A stretch of 64,000 nt of DNA from Virgibacillus dokdonensis (GTDB taxonomy: Bacteria; Bacillota; Bacilli; Bacillales; Amphibacillaceae): positions 3,595,333-3,659,332 of the forward strand of contig NZ_LT745763.1 in assembly GCF_900166595.1 (NCBI RefSeq), written 5' to 3'. Of the stretch, positions 44,837 through 55,012 are shown one piece after another. Both the position numbers and the translations under genes were made by a program. The notes beneath the pieces were generated by a model that saw only the letters and a program-made list of their open reading frames with translations, was not told the DNA's origin and searched no databases. Position 1 is the first letter of the stretch. The number at the start of each line of letters is the position of its first letter.

Positions 44837-47800
44837 TTAACCAAAAATCGACCATAATTTACCGAACATGATCCATAATTGGGAAAATAGATAGGAAAAG
44901 AAGTTGTCCTCTATGCCTCCGTCTTTATCATCATCTTTATCCTCTTCGTCTTCTTTGCTCTCTTTTTGTTTTGTTACTTCGTGCGTTTTAACTGTTTCAT
45001 TTCCGGCTACATCGACGACTTTAAACTCAAATTCGTTTTTCCCATCCTCTAAGTCTAGTTCTACTTCGACAAGCTCATCGAAACGGTTATCACCATAAGG
45101 TTGGGAAAGCTCATGTGTATAGACATGGTCGCCATCAACAAATACATTAATATCGTCAAAGTTGTCGCGAACTCTTGCTTTTACAGTAATTGTATCTTGC
45201 TTTGTTTTCTTTTTTCCTTTTACATTTAATTTAGCTTCCTTCGTATCGACAAAATAGCGTCGGCCTATTTCTGTTTCGTTGCCAAGCGTGTCCACTGCTT
45301 TCACCCGTTTAAAATAATACCCGCCCTTTTTATGTTTCACGGGTAAGGAAAATTCATAACGGTCTTTTTCTTCATTAAATTCAAGCTTTGCTTTTTTTCC
45401 ATCGACTGTTACTTCCTTTACATCCGTTTCATCTGTTACATAACCAGAGAAAACAACTTCTCTTTTATCATGAGCCCCTAGATTTTCTGGAGCAAGCAAA
45501 CGTAAGTCCGGTGCGGTTTTATCAGGCTCTTGCATTTCTGCTTCTACTTCCGTTTCATTTCCTGCATAGTCTGTCACTTTTACTGTTATTTTTGCATCTT
45601 CATCGACGGATAAAGGATGTTCCTTTTCTCCATTCACATACGGTTCTTCTAACACAGGTTCATCATTTACGAAAATCTCCCAAGAAGCGACGCCACTCCC
45701 TTTTTTAGCATCTTTTGCTGTTACAGTAAGCATTTCATTATCAAAATTATACGTTGCTTCTACTTCTGGAGCAGTTGTATCTAAAATTACTGGAAGCTTT
45801 AGCTTCTGCCATTCGGCACCTTCATAATCAACCTTTGCTTCTGCTTGTAAATAGTATTTTCCTTCTGGGGCCATCTTCCCCTTCACTTTTCCATCCCAAG
45901 CACGATCTGACGAAATAGAATAATAGGCTCCTTTTCCAGAGTCATAATAGTTTTTACTAATATGAGACTCTAAACGAATGGTACGAACTTTCTTTCCTTG
46001 TTCATCCAGTACAGTAAACTTGGCATCCTTTGCATTTCTTAAAAATGACAATATCGGAAGCGCATCATCTTTTACACCATCATCATTTGGAGAAAAGGCG
46101 ATCTTCTCAGGGTTAATGTCACCTGTATTTAAATCTTCTCCTAAAAAATTATATTGCATATCACCATTTTTATCTTCGCCAGTTGAAGTTACAACCCCTG
46201 TCATACCATAAAATGAATCTTCTTCCCATACTGGCGCATCAAAAATCGAAGCTGCATCCCAATCACCTTTAAAACCGACATATGGAACCGTTAGTTCTGG
46301 ATATGTGTCTGTCGGATCGGTTAATGTAACAAATCCTTCTAACCAGTAACCATTTGTAAATACTTTTGCTAACTCGTTGTTGACAGAACTTACATCAACG
46401 GTTACCGTAAAAGTTGTCTTTCCGTTTGCAGGTACTTCAATCGTAGCTTGTTTTTTCCCATTAATGGTCACAGCGTCTCCTAAATCATTAGACGGTAATA
46501 GATTTGGAGCTGTAACGAGATCATCTCCACTGTTTGCAGACGTATCTGTTTGCGCATTTGCATTCACTTCATAGGATACAGCTGTATCTTGGAAATTTTC
46601 AGCTGTTAGTTCAAAAGACACGCGATCTTCTGTTATTTGTTTTAAAGCGACCTTGGCTTCTTTCGTGTTAGATTCTGTCACAACTATAGGGGTAGTAAGT
46701 GCCGCGTGAAGTTGCATTATACCAGAACCTTGTCGGCGTGGAGATACTGGTTCTTCTTCAAACTGTACTTGCTTTGCCGTATTCATCATCATATTTTTGG
46801 CTAATGCAATCCGATCAGCCTTCTCATATCCAAATTCCTCATCCACACGCTGTAAAACAAGAGCCCCTCCTCCTGCTACATGTGGTGCAGCCATCGATGT
46901 TCCGCTCATTAAACCATATTTATTATCATTTAATGTAGAATAAATTTGTCCACCTGGGGCTGTAATTTCTGGTTTAAAGTCTAGATTTGGAGTAAGTCCC
47001 CAAGAAGTAAATGCGCTCATTTTTCCAGCATCTGGGTTGTCTATCGTTGCACTATCGCCTGTAAAAGCAATATTTACTTGCTTTTCTTCTGCAATAGCCT
47101 GTGCGAGCTTATCTCCATCACTCTTTAACATAAATAACTGTGGGATGGTAATTTCAGCTTCAGTTGCCATATTAACAATACCATCTGTGTTATTATAAAT
47201 AATTGCGCCAGCAGCTCCCGCATTTTGCGCGTTAATTACTTTATCTGTAAACGCCAATTCTCCACGTTGCATTAGGGCAAATTTCCCTTCTACATCTTTG
47301 CCTTCAAAATCTTCTGGCTGTCCAAGCCCAGCATGAAAGAGAGAATAAGAAGTACCATCTGGCTTAGGCTCCGTGTTACCTGCCGACAGAAAGGCTGCTG
47401 TACCTTGTTGATCATCTATCGTATACGCTAACTGATCTACTTGCATAAACGTATTTTCAAACGAAGCAACCTGAAGCGAATCATCAGAAACACCAGGCGA
47501 GCCTGCTACACCGTAATCTGGGTTATTTACATCTGGATAAGCAAACCCATCTCCAAATAAAGCAGAATTTCCTGCAGAAATAGACATAAGAACGCCATTT
47601 TCTACGGCACGAGAAACAGCCTGTTGTTCAGGAGAATCATTATTTACATAGCCTGCGGGTGATCCTAAACTCAAATTTAACGCATCTACGCCAAGCTTAA
47701 TCGCATCATCAATCGCTTTTACATAAATATCACCAAAAGTAGATCGCATTTCAGGGTCATTTCCAAACACTTTTAGTGCAAGTAGCTGCGCTTCTGGTGC

Positions 47801-48634
47801 CACCCCGATGACACCACTATTTTCTTCATCCCCATTAGCTCCAACCGTACCTGCTACATGCATGCCATGGTAATTTGCATTTGCATGTATTTCTCTTATT
47901 TCATCATTTTTATCCATATAATTATAGCCATATGGAACTTTTTCGTTATAAAATTTACCTGGAAGCGACTCGTCATTTACGACTTGTTCGACCTCTTCTT
48001 CAGATAAATCCGCCGTTTGCTCGTTAGATATAGCCATATCCTGGTGAGTTGGATCAATACCAGTATCAATAATACCGATAACCATGCCCTCACCTTTAAA
48101 ATCATATTCCCTCCAAGCCTGCTGTGCTTCTACTAGTTCTTTACTATACTTCATATCTGGCTTAGCAATTGGGCGCTCATATTCATTTACCGTATGCACC
48201 TTTTTAACATTTTTAATCTCTTTTATTTTATCGAGATCGCCTTGTTTTACTTCAGCACTAAAGCCATTTACAACTGTTGTAAATTCTTCATGATACGTTA
48301 CATCGACTTTTTTCTGTTTCATTTCTTCTTTTACCGACTTTTGCTTTTTCTTGGCATCGTTTTCCAGTTTTTCTTTTTCATTTTTCGGCATTTGATTAAA
48401 CATAATACCTTTTTTCGTTGCCTTTTCAATCGCCGGTTCATCCTCTACCTCTACAATAACACGCGTTTTCTCATCTGGATTTTCTGTTTGTTTTAATGGT
48501 TCAGACGAAACATCAGGCTTGTTCTTCATTTCTGGCAATTGCTCGACGGCGTGGATAGTTGAAAAACTACTAAAAGTGAGTAAAAATATTAATAAAATCA
48601 TAAAAGAACGTTTTATTGCCGGTGTAAACCTCAT
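44837..48634 (-). CDS. large secreted subtilisin-like serine protease (Vpr-like)
   Basis: This 1265-residue protein has a signal peptide (about 1-30), an I9-type propeptide (about 55-150), and an S8 domain with catalytic Asp in IGIIDTGIDPTHQD, His in NYHGMHVAGTVGANG and Ser in MSGTSMAAPHVAGG. A PA domain is inserted before the Ser (about 410-530: AGAAGAIIYNNTDGIVN). Beta-rich fibronectin-like domains follow (about 640-1220). The end has a charged linker (KQKESKEDEEDKDDDKDG) and an aromatic hydrophobic tail (LFSQLWIMFGKLWSIFG). The tail lacks LPxTG, so wall anchoring must be by another route, if any. Confidence 0.93.
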   Translation of the reverse strand: MRFTPAIKRSFMILLIFLLTFSSFSTIHAVEQLPEMKNKPDVSSEPLKQTENPDEKTRVIVEVEDEPAIEKATKKGIMFNQMPKNEKEKLENDAKKKQKSVKEEMKQKKVDVTYHEEFTTVVNGFSAEVKQGDLDKIKEIKNVKKVHTVNEYERPIAKPDMKYSKELVEAQQAWREYDFKGEGMVIGIIDTGIDPTHQDMAISNEQTADLSEEEVEQVVNDESLPGKFYNEKVPYGYNYMDKNDEIREIHANANYHGMHVAGTVGANGDEENSGVIGVAPEAQLLALKVFGNDPEMRSTFGDIYVKAIDDAIKLGVDALNLSLGSPAGYVNNDSPEQQAVSRAVENGVLMSISAGNSALFGDGFAYPDVNNPDYGVAGSPGVSDDSLQVASFENTFMQVDQLAYTIDDQQGTAAFLSAGNTEPKPDGTSYSLFHAGLGQPEDFEGKDVEGKFALMQRGELAFTDKVINAQNAGAAGAIIYNNTDGIVNMATEAEITIPQLFMLKSDGDKLAQAIAEEKQVNIAFTGDSATIDNPDAGKMSAFTSWGLTPNLDFKPEITAPGGQIYSTLNDNKYGLMSGTSMAAPHVAGGGALVLQRVDEEFGYEKADRIALAKNMMMNTAKQVQFEEEPVSPRRQGSGIMQLHAALTTPIVVTESNTKEAKVALKQITEDRVSFELTAENFQDTAVSYEVNANAQTDTSANSGDDLVTAPNLLPSNDLGDAVTINGKKQATIEVPANGKTTFTVTVDVSSVNNELAKVFTNGYWLEGFVTLTDPTDTYPELTVPYVGFKGDWDAASIFDAPVWEEDSFYGMTGVVTSTGEDKNGDMQYNFLGEDLNTGDINPEKIAFSPNDDGVKDDALPILSFLRNAKDAKFTVLDEQGKKVRTIRLESHISKNYYDSGKGAYYSISSDRAWDGKVKGKMAPEGKYYLQAEAKVDYEGAEWQKLKLPVILDTTAPEVEATYNFDNEMLTVTAKDAKKGSGVASWEIFVNDEPVLEEPYVNGEKEHPLSVDEDAKITVKVTDYAGNETEVEAEMQEPDKTAPDLRLLAPENLGAHDKREVVFSGYVTDETDVKEVTVDGKKAKLEFNEEKDRYEFSLPVKHKKGGYYFKRVKAVDTLGNETEIGRRYFVDTKEAKLNVKGKKKTKQDTITVKARVRDNFDDINVFVDGDHVYTHELSQPYGDNRFDELVEVELDLEDGKNEFEFKVVDVAGNETVKTHEVTKQKESKEDEEDKDDDKDGGIEDNFFSYLFSQLWIMFGKLWSIFG

Positions 48635-49874
48635 TCATTTTCCCCCTTATAAAATGGTAGAAGTTTTGATCCATTACTAGAAAAGACACCAATGGATAAA
48701 ATCCTTAGAAAAACTTGGCTTCTCGCCAAGTCCTTATGGCGAAAGGCATAGTTTTTCTTATACTATAAACCTTTAAACTTTTATACTTTCCTATAGTGTT
48801 AAAAAAACTTGTTTCATACCACATTTTCATGACATAAACTGCCGTTTTTTGTTTGCAGTTGCTTTTCTTAATAGAGTAAGCTATCTCAAGCTATTCATGG
48901 TAGTTTTTCTGGAACGACACATTTTATTTCATATTTAAAAACAAGAAATACCCCCCTTTCTATTAATCTAAATTTTCCGATATATTAAAGCATAATAAAG
49001 TTACTAGATTGAAGGAAGTGTAAATAGTCCTGCATGTAAATAGGGAAATTGGGAAATTTCGACAAATACATACATATTTTTATCAAACTTTTGCACTACA
49101 CAAAATATTGCAAATCAAAATGACTAGCTTTATTTTATAGCATTTCAGGTACTGAAAACGTATTTTGCGGTTTGAGAATATGGACCGATGCTTGACTTAA
49201 TCTTTTCGAGGTTTACTTCATTGGGGAGTGAGAGTACAGATTTAGGGGCGACTACTTAATTCGGGATTTTGGGTGTTTATCATCATCTATTCAGTGGGTG
49301 AGCATCCCATTTGGATGCTGTCCTTCAAAAGGGAAGGGGCAACATTTGATCGATTGAATCCACGAGATGATCGCTTGGATGCTCAGGCTGTTCCATGTAC
49401 ATAACTACCGTCGTTATGTGCATCTTGCTCCGCCTTGCTTATGAGAAAAGCTTGTCCTAATTATAATTCTATGGCGAAAGCTATCTTTTTGCTTATATTA
49501 TAAAACAAAAAAATTATACATAACTATATTGTAGAAGTAGGACTTTTTTAGTAGTTTTCGTCAAATTCTGCATAATTTTGTTTTATATGGTATGTTTTGA
49601 TTGTTAGAAATTCCATACGTAGTATAAAATGGATGTATAGTAGAATAATTACAATCTGACATCCTTGTTAAATTGTGAACTTCAGCGAAAAAGTTGTGAA
49701 CTTCAAGTAGATTGGTTGTGAACTCCAGCGAATTTTTATTGAACTCAAGCGAATTTTTTATAGCTCGAGCTAATTAACATTATTTTCCACTTTAAGCACC
49801 ACAACTAAACCCCCTCCACTTGATGTGGAGGGGGTTTATGTTGAGAAATAAGAATATATACAATTAGCTGCTTG
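48635..49874. repeat. intergenic region rich in dispersed repeats and hairpins
   Basis: No supported gene in about 1240 bp. It holds an R3 repeat at 48709-48800 (GCGAAAGGCATAGTTTTTCT, then TTTATACTTTCCTATAGTG; relatives at 49441-49505 and 58935-59000), a hairpin AGCATCC-CATTT-GGATGCT near 49302-49320, a second hairpin ATGTACATAAC/GTTATGTGCAT near 49395-49424, and tandem repeats at 49673-49760. It lies upstream of the protease and probably contains its promoter near 48640-48800. Confidence 0.6.
49673..49760 (+). repeat. short tandem repeat, four units of 21-23 bp
   Basis: Units start at 49673, 49694, 49716 and 49739. The common pattern is TTGTGAACTTCAGCGAATTT with changes. It lies in a non-coding region. 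There is no evidence of transcription or translation. Confidence 0.8.
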
Positions 49875-50085
49875 TCCACGTCTGGCTCCAGCGCTCAGCA
49901 ACGAGGCGACTTCACGAAATCCCTACGATAAGTCATCATCGGTTTGTCGATAAGAGGAAGGCCGACTAAAAGCGGGCTTGCCGCACGACGTCGCGATACC
50001 CCCTCTGTTTTAGTGGCATCATTCCTTTGTCTCGGTTAATTCGCTCCATTCGCTACGTTGCTAAACGGGCGCCCCAAGCTTTGTT
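49875..50085 (+). repeat. dispersed repeat R1, copy 2
   Basis: Similar along its length to 33683-33900: CTCCAGCG near the start, GGCGACTTCACGAAAT, ACGATAAGTCATCATCGGTT, GAAGGCCGACTAAA, then GCTACGTTGCTAAACGGGCG. It ends a few bases before the gnd stop codon, so its right edge sits at the 3' end of a gene, as in copy 1. Confidence 0.88.
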
Positions 50086-50090
50086 CATTG

Positions 50091-51500
50091 TTAAAACCAG
50101 TTGGTGTGGAAAATGCCTGTTTTATCTTTTCGTTGATACGTATGAGCACCAAAATAATCACGTTGGGCTTGCACTAAATTAGCTGGTAAATCCGCAGAAC
50201 GATAACTGTCGTAATAAGCAATTGCGCTAGAAAAAGCAGGAACAGCAATACCTTGCTTAATTGCAACTGCGACGACTTCTCGTAAAGCATCTTGATAATT
50301 TTCTACAATCTCTTTAAAATATGGATCCAGTAATAAATTCGCTAAGTCAGGTGTTCTGTCGTACGCATCTTTAATTTTTTGTAGGAATTGCGCACGAATA
50401 ATACATCCACCACGCCAAATCATCGCAATATCGCCATAATTTAGATCCCAGTCATTTTCTTCCGATTGCGCACGCATTTGCGCAAATCCTTGAGCATATG
50501 AGCAAATCTTACTCATATATAAGGCCTTTCTAACTGCTTCAATAAGCTCTTTTCGATCACCAATGAATGGCTTTTTCTCAGGTCCATGCAACTGTGCACT
50601 TGCATGTACACGCTCATCCTTCATCGCAGAAATAAACCTGGCAAATACAGACTCCGTGATTAAAGGAAGAGGTACACCTAAGTCTAATGCATTTTTACTT
50701 GTCCACTTTCCTGTTCCCTTCTGTCCTGCTGTATCTAAAATAACATCTACTAGTGGCTGATTTGTTTCTTCATCTTTCTTCGTAAAAATATCTGCCGTTA
50801 TTTCAATAAGATAGCTATCTAATTCTCCTTCATTCCATTCAGCAAACACTTCATGTAACTCGTCTGCTTCCATACCGAGGACATGTTTTAAAATAAAATA
50901 AGCTTCAGCTATCAACTGCATATCGCCATATTCAATACCATTATGCACCATTTTTACATAGTGTCCAGCACCATCAGGGCCAATATATGTGGTACATGCT
51001 GCTCCATCTACTTTAGCTGCAATAGCTTCAAAGATGGGAGCCACTAATTCATGGGCTTCTTTTTGACCACCTGGCATTATGGAAGGACCTTTTAATGCTC
51101 CTTCTTCACCACCGGAGACCCCTGTTCCAATAAAATGGACCCCTGATTTTACTAGTTCTTTATTACGACGAATCGTGTCTTCATAAAGTGTATTTCCACC
51201 ATCAATTAAAATATCGCCTTTATCCAAGTGAGGAAGAAGTGATTCAATCGTAGCATCCGTAGCAGCTCCTGCTTTAACCATTAATAAAATTTTTCTAGGC
51301 TTTTCTAATGATGCAACAAATTCGTCAATCGATTTTGCACCTTTAAATTGTTTTCCTTTTGCCTCATTGGCTAAGAAAGCATCTGTTTTATCACTTGAAC
51401 GGTTATAAACAGCAACCGAATAACCACGACTTTCAATATTTAACGCTAAGTTCTTACCCATTACTGCTAGACCGATTACGCCGATTTGTTGTTTTTCCAT
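50091..51500 (-). CDS. gnd: 6-phosphogluconate dehydrogenase (decarboxylating)
   Basis: This 469-residue protein has an N-terminal Rossmann fold ([20 protein letters not shown], then YNRSSDKT) and 6PGDH landmarks: [33 protein letters not shown], the catalytic Lys in [15 protein letters not shown], and RAQFLQKI. It oxidises 6-phosphogluconate to ribulose-5-phosphate, CO2 and NADPH in the pentose phosphate path. NRS after the Rossmann strand favours NADP. Length matches GndA. It is a single gene. Confidence 0.97.
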   Translation of the reverse strand: MEKQQIGVIGLAVMGKNLALNIESRGYSVAVYNRSSDKTDAFLANEAKGKQFKGAKSIDEFVASLEKPRKILLMVKAGAATDATIESLLPHLDKGDILIDGGNTLYEDTIRRNKELVKSGVHFIGTGVSGGEEGALKGPSIMPGGQKEAHELVAPIFEAIAAKVDGAACTTYIGPDGAGHYVKMVHNGIEYGDMQLIAEAYFILKHVLGMEADELHEVFAEWNEGELDSYLIEITADIFTKKDEETNQPLVDVILDTAGQKGTGKWTSKNALDLGVPLPLITESVFARFISAMKDERVHASAQLHGPEKKPFIGDRKELIEAVRKALYMSKICSYAQGFAQMRAQSEENDWDLNYGDIAMIWRGGCIIRAQFLQKIKDAYDRTPDLANLLLDPYFKEIVENYQDALREVVAVAIKQGIAVPAFSSAIAYYDSYRSADLPANLVQAQRDYFGAHTYQRKDKTGIFHTNWF

Positions 51501-51876
51501 GTTTGTAGGTCATTCCCTTCTCTAATCATGCTTCATGTATTATAAATTGCAGCTTCAATGAGTGAGGTTTTCTTACCCACTGATTGTTCGATGAATATAT
51601 CAGAGTTTAGATGCTGTTATCTCCACTTAAACTTGTCCAAATCGCATCTTCCTATTCTTAAGGTCCGATTGTTACAGCATCTTATCCCCAGAATAAATTC
51701 TTCCTTTATTATATTAAACTTTTCACATTTTGACGATTGATTACGTTTATGCTTTCGTATTCCTATTTCCAGCGTGAAGAATGCGCACACTGTAAAAGCA
51801 CGTATATGTTCCGTTGCTCATAGACTTTACGTCTTATCCTTGTAGCGTAATCAATCACTTGAAAGACTTTCACGTA
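51501..51876. other. intergenic region with a partial R2 repeat
   Basis: The segment 51590-51665 (ATGCTGTTATCTCCACTTAA then CGCATCTTCC) resembles the middle of R2 copy A at 44690. The flanking CCCACTGATTGTTCG near 51575 has a related sequence (TTCAGTGGGTGAG) near 49290 in inverted orientation. No gene is supported. Confidence 0.5.
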
Positions 51877-52953
51877 TTAACGATTTTTTTTCTTTCTTGT
51901 AACCAATAGACGAAGCATACGCAAGACAGGTCGCTTTCCTCCCATTACAATACCTGCCATTTCAGCAAATAAATGCAATAAAATAAGCACAATAACGGTA
52001 ATAATAAAGGAAACCGTAATACTTGCATTGGAAAACAGCACAGCCAAAGTGCCGAACAATGCACTAAAACCATAAATAATTAACACTGTTTTGCGATGAC
52101 TATACCCAGCCTGCAATAGTTGATAATGAATATGCTTATTATCAGGCATCATAATATTTTCCTTATTATATGCTCTTCTTGCAATTGCAAACAACGTATC
52201 AAATATAGGTACAGCTAGCACAATAATCGGAATTACAAAACTAAATAATGCCACGTTTTTAAATAAACCGAGCATGGAAACGACAGCTATCATATAACCT
52301 AAAAAATTAGATCCCGTATCCCCCATATAAATTTTAGCAGGGTAAAAATTATGGTATAAAAAACCAAGGTTACTCCCTATTAAGGTAACGCATAAATACG
52401 CAACCATCATTTGCATATCAATAAATGCCATTACGCTAATGCTAATTAAAGCAATCGTTGTTACCCCTGTTGCTAAACCATCTAAGCCATCAATTAAATT
52501 TATAGCGTTTGTAATTCCTACCACCCAGAATACCGTAATTAATACACTGGCAAATCCCAATTCTACTGTTCCAAAAAGTGGAAGCGTTAATTTTTCAATA
52601 ATTAGTCCTGAAGAAACTAAAAAGGAAGCTGCAATTAATTGTCCGGTTAACTTCACAACTGGTTGGATGCCAAATCGGTCATCTAATGCACCAGTTACTA
52701 TAATAACTACTGCTCCAGCAGCTATTTCAGCTAAGTGTGGATGGCTCGGCTGTAAATATAATAACCCTGCTCCCATTCCTAAAAATATAGCTAAACCACC
52801 TAAACGAGGCGTTACCTTCGTATGTATTTTTCGATAGTTCGGGAAATCTACAGCGCCCACAAAAACGGCAAATTTTTTCACCGGATAGGTCAATAGAAAA
52901 GAAGTGGCAGCTGCAATGACAAAAGCTATCATAAAGTCTACATAATTTATCAT
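51877..52953 (-). CDS. TagO/WecA-type undecaprenyl-phosphate sugar-1-phosphate transferase (copy 3)
   Basis: This 358-residue polytopic protein has PNYRKIHTKVTPRLGGLAI, NAINLIDGLDGLATGVTT and KIYMGDTGSNFLGY. The His-rich loop reads HIHYQLLQAGYSHRK, with Tyr instead of the second His of HxHH seen in copies 1 and 2. The C-terminus is very basic (LLVTRKKKNR). It is not in an operon with other wall genes. It may start a different polymer or be the housekeeping TagO; sequence alone does not decide. Confidence 0.9.
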   Translation of the reverse strand: MINYVDFMIAFVIAAATSFLLTYPVKKFAVFVGAVDFPNYRKIHTKVTPRLGGLAIFLGMGAGLLYLQPSHPHLAEIAAGAVVIIVTGALDDRFGIQPVVKLTGQLIAASFLVSSGLIIEKLTLPLFGTVELGFASVLITVFWVVGITNAINLIDGLDGLATGVTTIALISISVMAFIDMQMMVAYLCVTLIGSNLGFLYHNFYPAKIYMGDTGSNFLGYMIAVVSMLGLFKNVALFSFVIPIIVLAVPIFDTLFAIARRAYNKENIMMPDNKHIHYQLLQAGYSHRKTVLIIYGFSALFGTLAVLFSNASITVSFIITVIVLILLHLFAEMAGIVMGGKRPVLRMLRLLVTRKKKNR

Positions 52954-53336
52954 ATTATTCTCCTACTGTTCTTAGCTGAGTTTCTTCTTCGCTAAAATGT
53001 ATAATCGACTTAAATTATATCGAATCCTAGCAGTTTTTAGCAAATTATATTGTACACACCATTAAAACATGATAGGCTATTTTTGGAAGTGCTTTGCCCA
53101 TTCGAATCCGGAAAAGATTTTGTTTCTAGTAATTTTTTCTAATAAAGATTGTTCAAAAATTGCATGGTTACGCACTATTCAAATGCAATTTTTGTTTATT
53201 TATATCATAACCTGAATCATTACGACATGAGGAACATAAGGCGCTTACTTCGTTTCATTCGCCATATCTGAAAATAGTGAATTGTGTTCCAACCATTTAC
53301 AACTACCACACCAATAACGATAAAGGAGGTTTCCAA
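52954..53336. other. intergenic region, nothing recognised
   Basis: Divergent gap of about 380 bp between the minus-strand TagO-like gene and the next plus-strand gene. It should hold promoters for both. I see no convincing regulator site or structured RNA. The ribosome site AAAGGAGG lies at its right end. Confidence 0.3.
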
Positions 53337-53741
53337 ATGATACCGTACATATTTGTTGCAGCAGCTACATTAGCTATGTTTCCTATTTTAACTCTTTATA
53401 AAATGAATGTGGAAAAATTAAAACAAGATCCAAGTCAGCATGCGAGAGTACAAAATAATTTAATGATTGGTGTCGCTCTGAGCGAAGCTATTCCTATACT
53501 ACTCATTATTTATGGCTATGCACAGATGGAAAGTGTGTCTACCGTGTCAGACTTATATCTGCCAGGGATTATTCTATTATTTTTGGTCATTTTTGCTGTT
53601 TTATTTATTTTCATGCAAGCCAAAGTGGGCGTCCCTGAAGAAGCAAAATCCATGATTACGCAATTTTCCATCATTAGTATCATGCTGGCTCTTGCTATTC
53701 CTATTATTTCTATTGTGTCTTTATTTATGATGATGCCTTAG
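53337..53741 (+). CDS. small membrane protein resembling ATP synthase subunit c
   Basis: This 134-residue protein starts at the ATG at 53337, directly after AAAGGAGGTTTCCAA; the frame is open upstream to 53277. It has four predicted membrane helices. The segment HARVQNNLMIGVALSEAIPILLI resembles the second helix of F0 subunit c, including an acidic residue within the membrane (ALSEAIPI). Firmicute proteins like this are annotated as ATP synthase c-like. It is far from an atp operon, so it is not the normal c subunit. Function unknown. Confidence 0.7.
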   Translation: MIPYIFVAAATLAMFPILTLYKMNVEKLKQDPSQHARVQNNLMIGVALSEAIPILLIIYGYAQMESVSTVSDLYLPGIILLFLVIFAVLFIFMQAKVGVPEEAKSMITQFSIISIMLALAIPIISIVSLFMMMP

Positions 53742-53784
53742 CACAAACAAATATGAAATTTTAGAAAAACTTGGCTCATACTAT

Positions 53785-53825
53785 AGCATTCAGTAGGAGA
53801 TTTTCCCTCCCCCCTACTGAATGCT
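53785..53825. terminator. hairpin between convergent genes
   Basis: AGCATTCAGTAGG pairs perfectly over 13 bp with its complement around a 15-nt pyrimidine-rich loop. It is followed only by a weak T tract (TCTTGATATT). It may stop transcription from either side. Nothing else is supported in 53826-54067. Confidence 0.6.
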
Positions 53826-54067
53826 TCTTGATATTAAAAGTCCTACACAAATGAAAAAGGTAAACCCCTTTCACTTTGGCAGCAAGATCTCTTTCTTTTG
53901 GATAAACAGAAGCAGCTTTTCGTGAACTACTCCAACATTTATCACCTTTACAGTTTGCTTAAAAAACCTTCTTGCATCATCGACAACGAACACCTTACTA
54001 TTCGGCTATACCTTCACACTCGTGAAGAGGGGCACTTCTTTCGCAATTACGTTACATCGACACATAG

Positions 54068-55000
54068 CTATTCCGTTTCTTTATTTTCAATATCTGTTTC
54101 CAATCGCTGAATAAATTCTTCTGCAGCGCTATAACCTTGTTGATGTAAGTACCAATTATTTGCCGCAGCTTCAATTAAACCGACAACGTCCCGACCAGGC
54201 TGTAATTGAATTTCTATCGCCGGTATAGCAACACTCATATAATCGTTCGTCTTTGTTTCAAGCTCCAATTCGTTGTTTAAAGCATCCTTTTCCCATTCTG
54301 TTAAATGTATATCAAGCGCGATACGCGTTTCTTCTTGAAAGGCCTTTTGACCATATATGCGAACAACATTAAGAAGTCCAACGCTACGCAAAGCAAGGAA
54401 CTCTTTATTCGTTTGGTTATGTGTACCTAACAACGTATCCGGACCTAGCTTCTTTAACACAACGATATCATCTGCGACTAGCCGATGACCTCTACCAATT
54501 AGTGTATGGGCAATTTCACTTTTGCCAATTCCTGATTTGCCGCGAATGAGAATTCCAAGTCCAAAAATATTTACACAAACAGCATGAATGGCTGTTTCTG
54601 GAGCCAACGCTTTAATCATGTAAGCATCATATTTTTCAATAAAAGTTGATGTCGGCTCTTTTGTCCGAAGTAAAGGAATGCCTTCCTGATTACAAAATTG
54701 GGTTAAATACATCAACCCCTCCTGTTCTGAAGTTACAATAAAACAAGGTGGATGATACTTTACGATATTGCCAATTCGTGATCTTCTCTGCTCATGTGTC
54801 AATTGATGTAAATAAGTAATTTCTTTTTTCCCTAATACTTGTACGTGTTCCATAGGAAAAAAATCAAAGTACCCAATAAATTCAAGCCCCGGACGATGCG
54901 TTCTCGGCTTGGTGATTGGTCGGTTCAATTCAACTTCTCCGGCCAATATCTCTAAATTAAACTGTTCTGCTAATTGTTTTACAGTGACGGATTTCATCAT
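54068..55000 (-). CDS. divergent HPr kinase/phosphorylase-like protein
   Basis: The ATG at 55000 follows TGGAG at 6-7 nt and is preferred to 55012. The protein (310 residues) matches HprK end to end: N-terminal domain (EILAGEVELNRPITKP, then VQVLGKKEITYL), Walker A LIRGKSGIGKSEIAHTL, GRGHRLVADDIVVL and PGRDVVGLIEAAANN. The HprK signature, LEIRGLGIINV in B. subtilis, reads LALRSVGLLNV here, losing the Glu and first Gly. It lacks the usual lgt neighbour. It is probably a paralogue with changed activity; the normal hprK should be elsewhere. Confidence 0.8.
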   Translation of the reverse strand: MMKSVTVKQLAEQFNLEILAGEVELNRPITKPRTHRPGLEFIGYFDFFPMEHVQVLGKKEITYLHQLTHEQRRSRIGNIVKYHPPCFIVTSEQEGLMYLTQFCNQEGIPLLRTKEPTSTFIEKYDAYMIKALAPETAIHAVCVNIFGLGILIRGKSGIGKSEIAHTLIGRGHRLVADDIVVLKKLGPDTLLGTHNQTNKEFLALRSVGLLNVVRIYGQKAFQEETRIALDIHLTEWEKDALNNELELETKTNDYMSVAIPAIEIQLQPGRDVVGLIEAAANNWYLHQQGYSAAEEFIQRLETDIENKETE

Positions 55001-55012
55001 GATACGCTCCAT

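Noticed and set aside
53898-54110. 70-codon plus-strand ORF beginning at a TTG
   Set aside because: It lacks a ribosome site and overlaps the 3' end of the HprK-like gene on the other strand; no family recognised.
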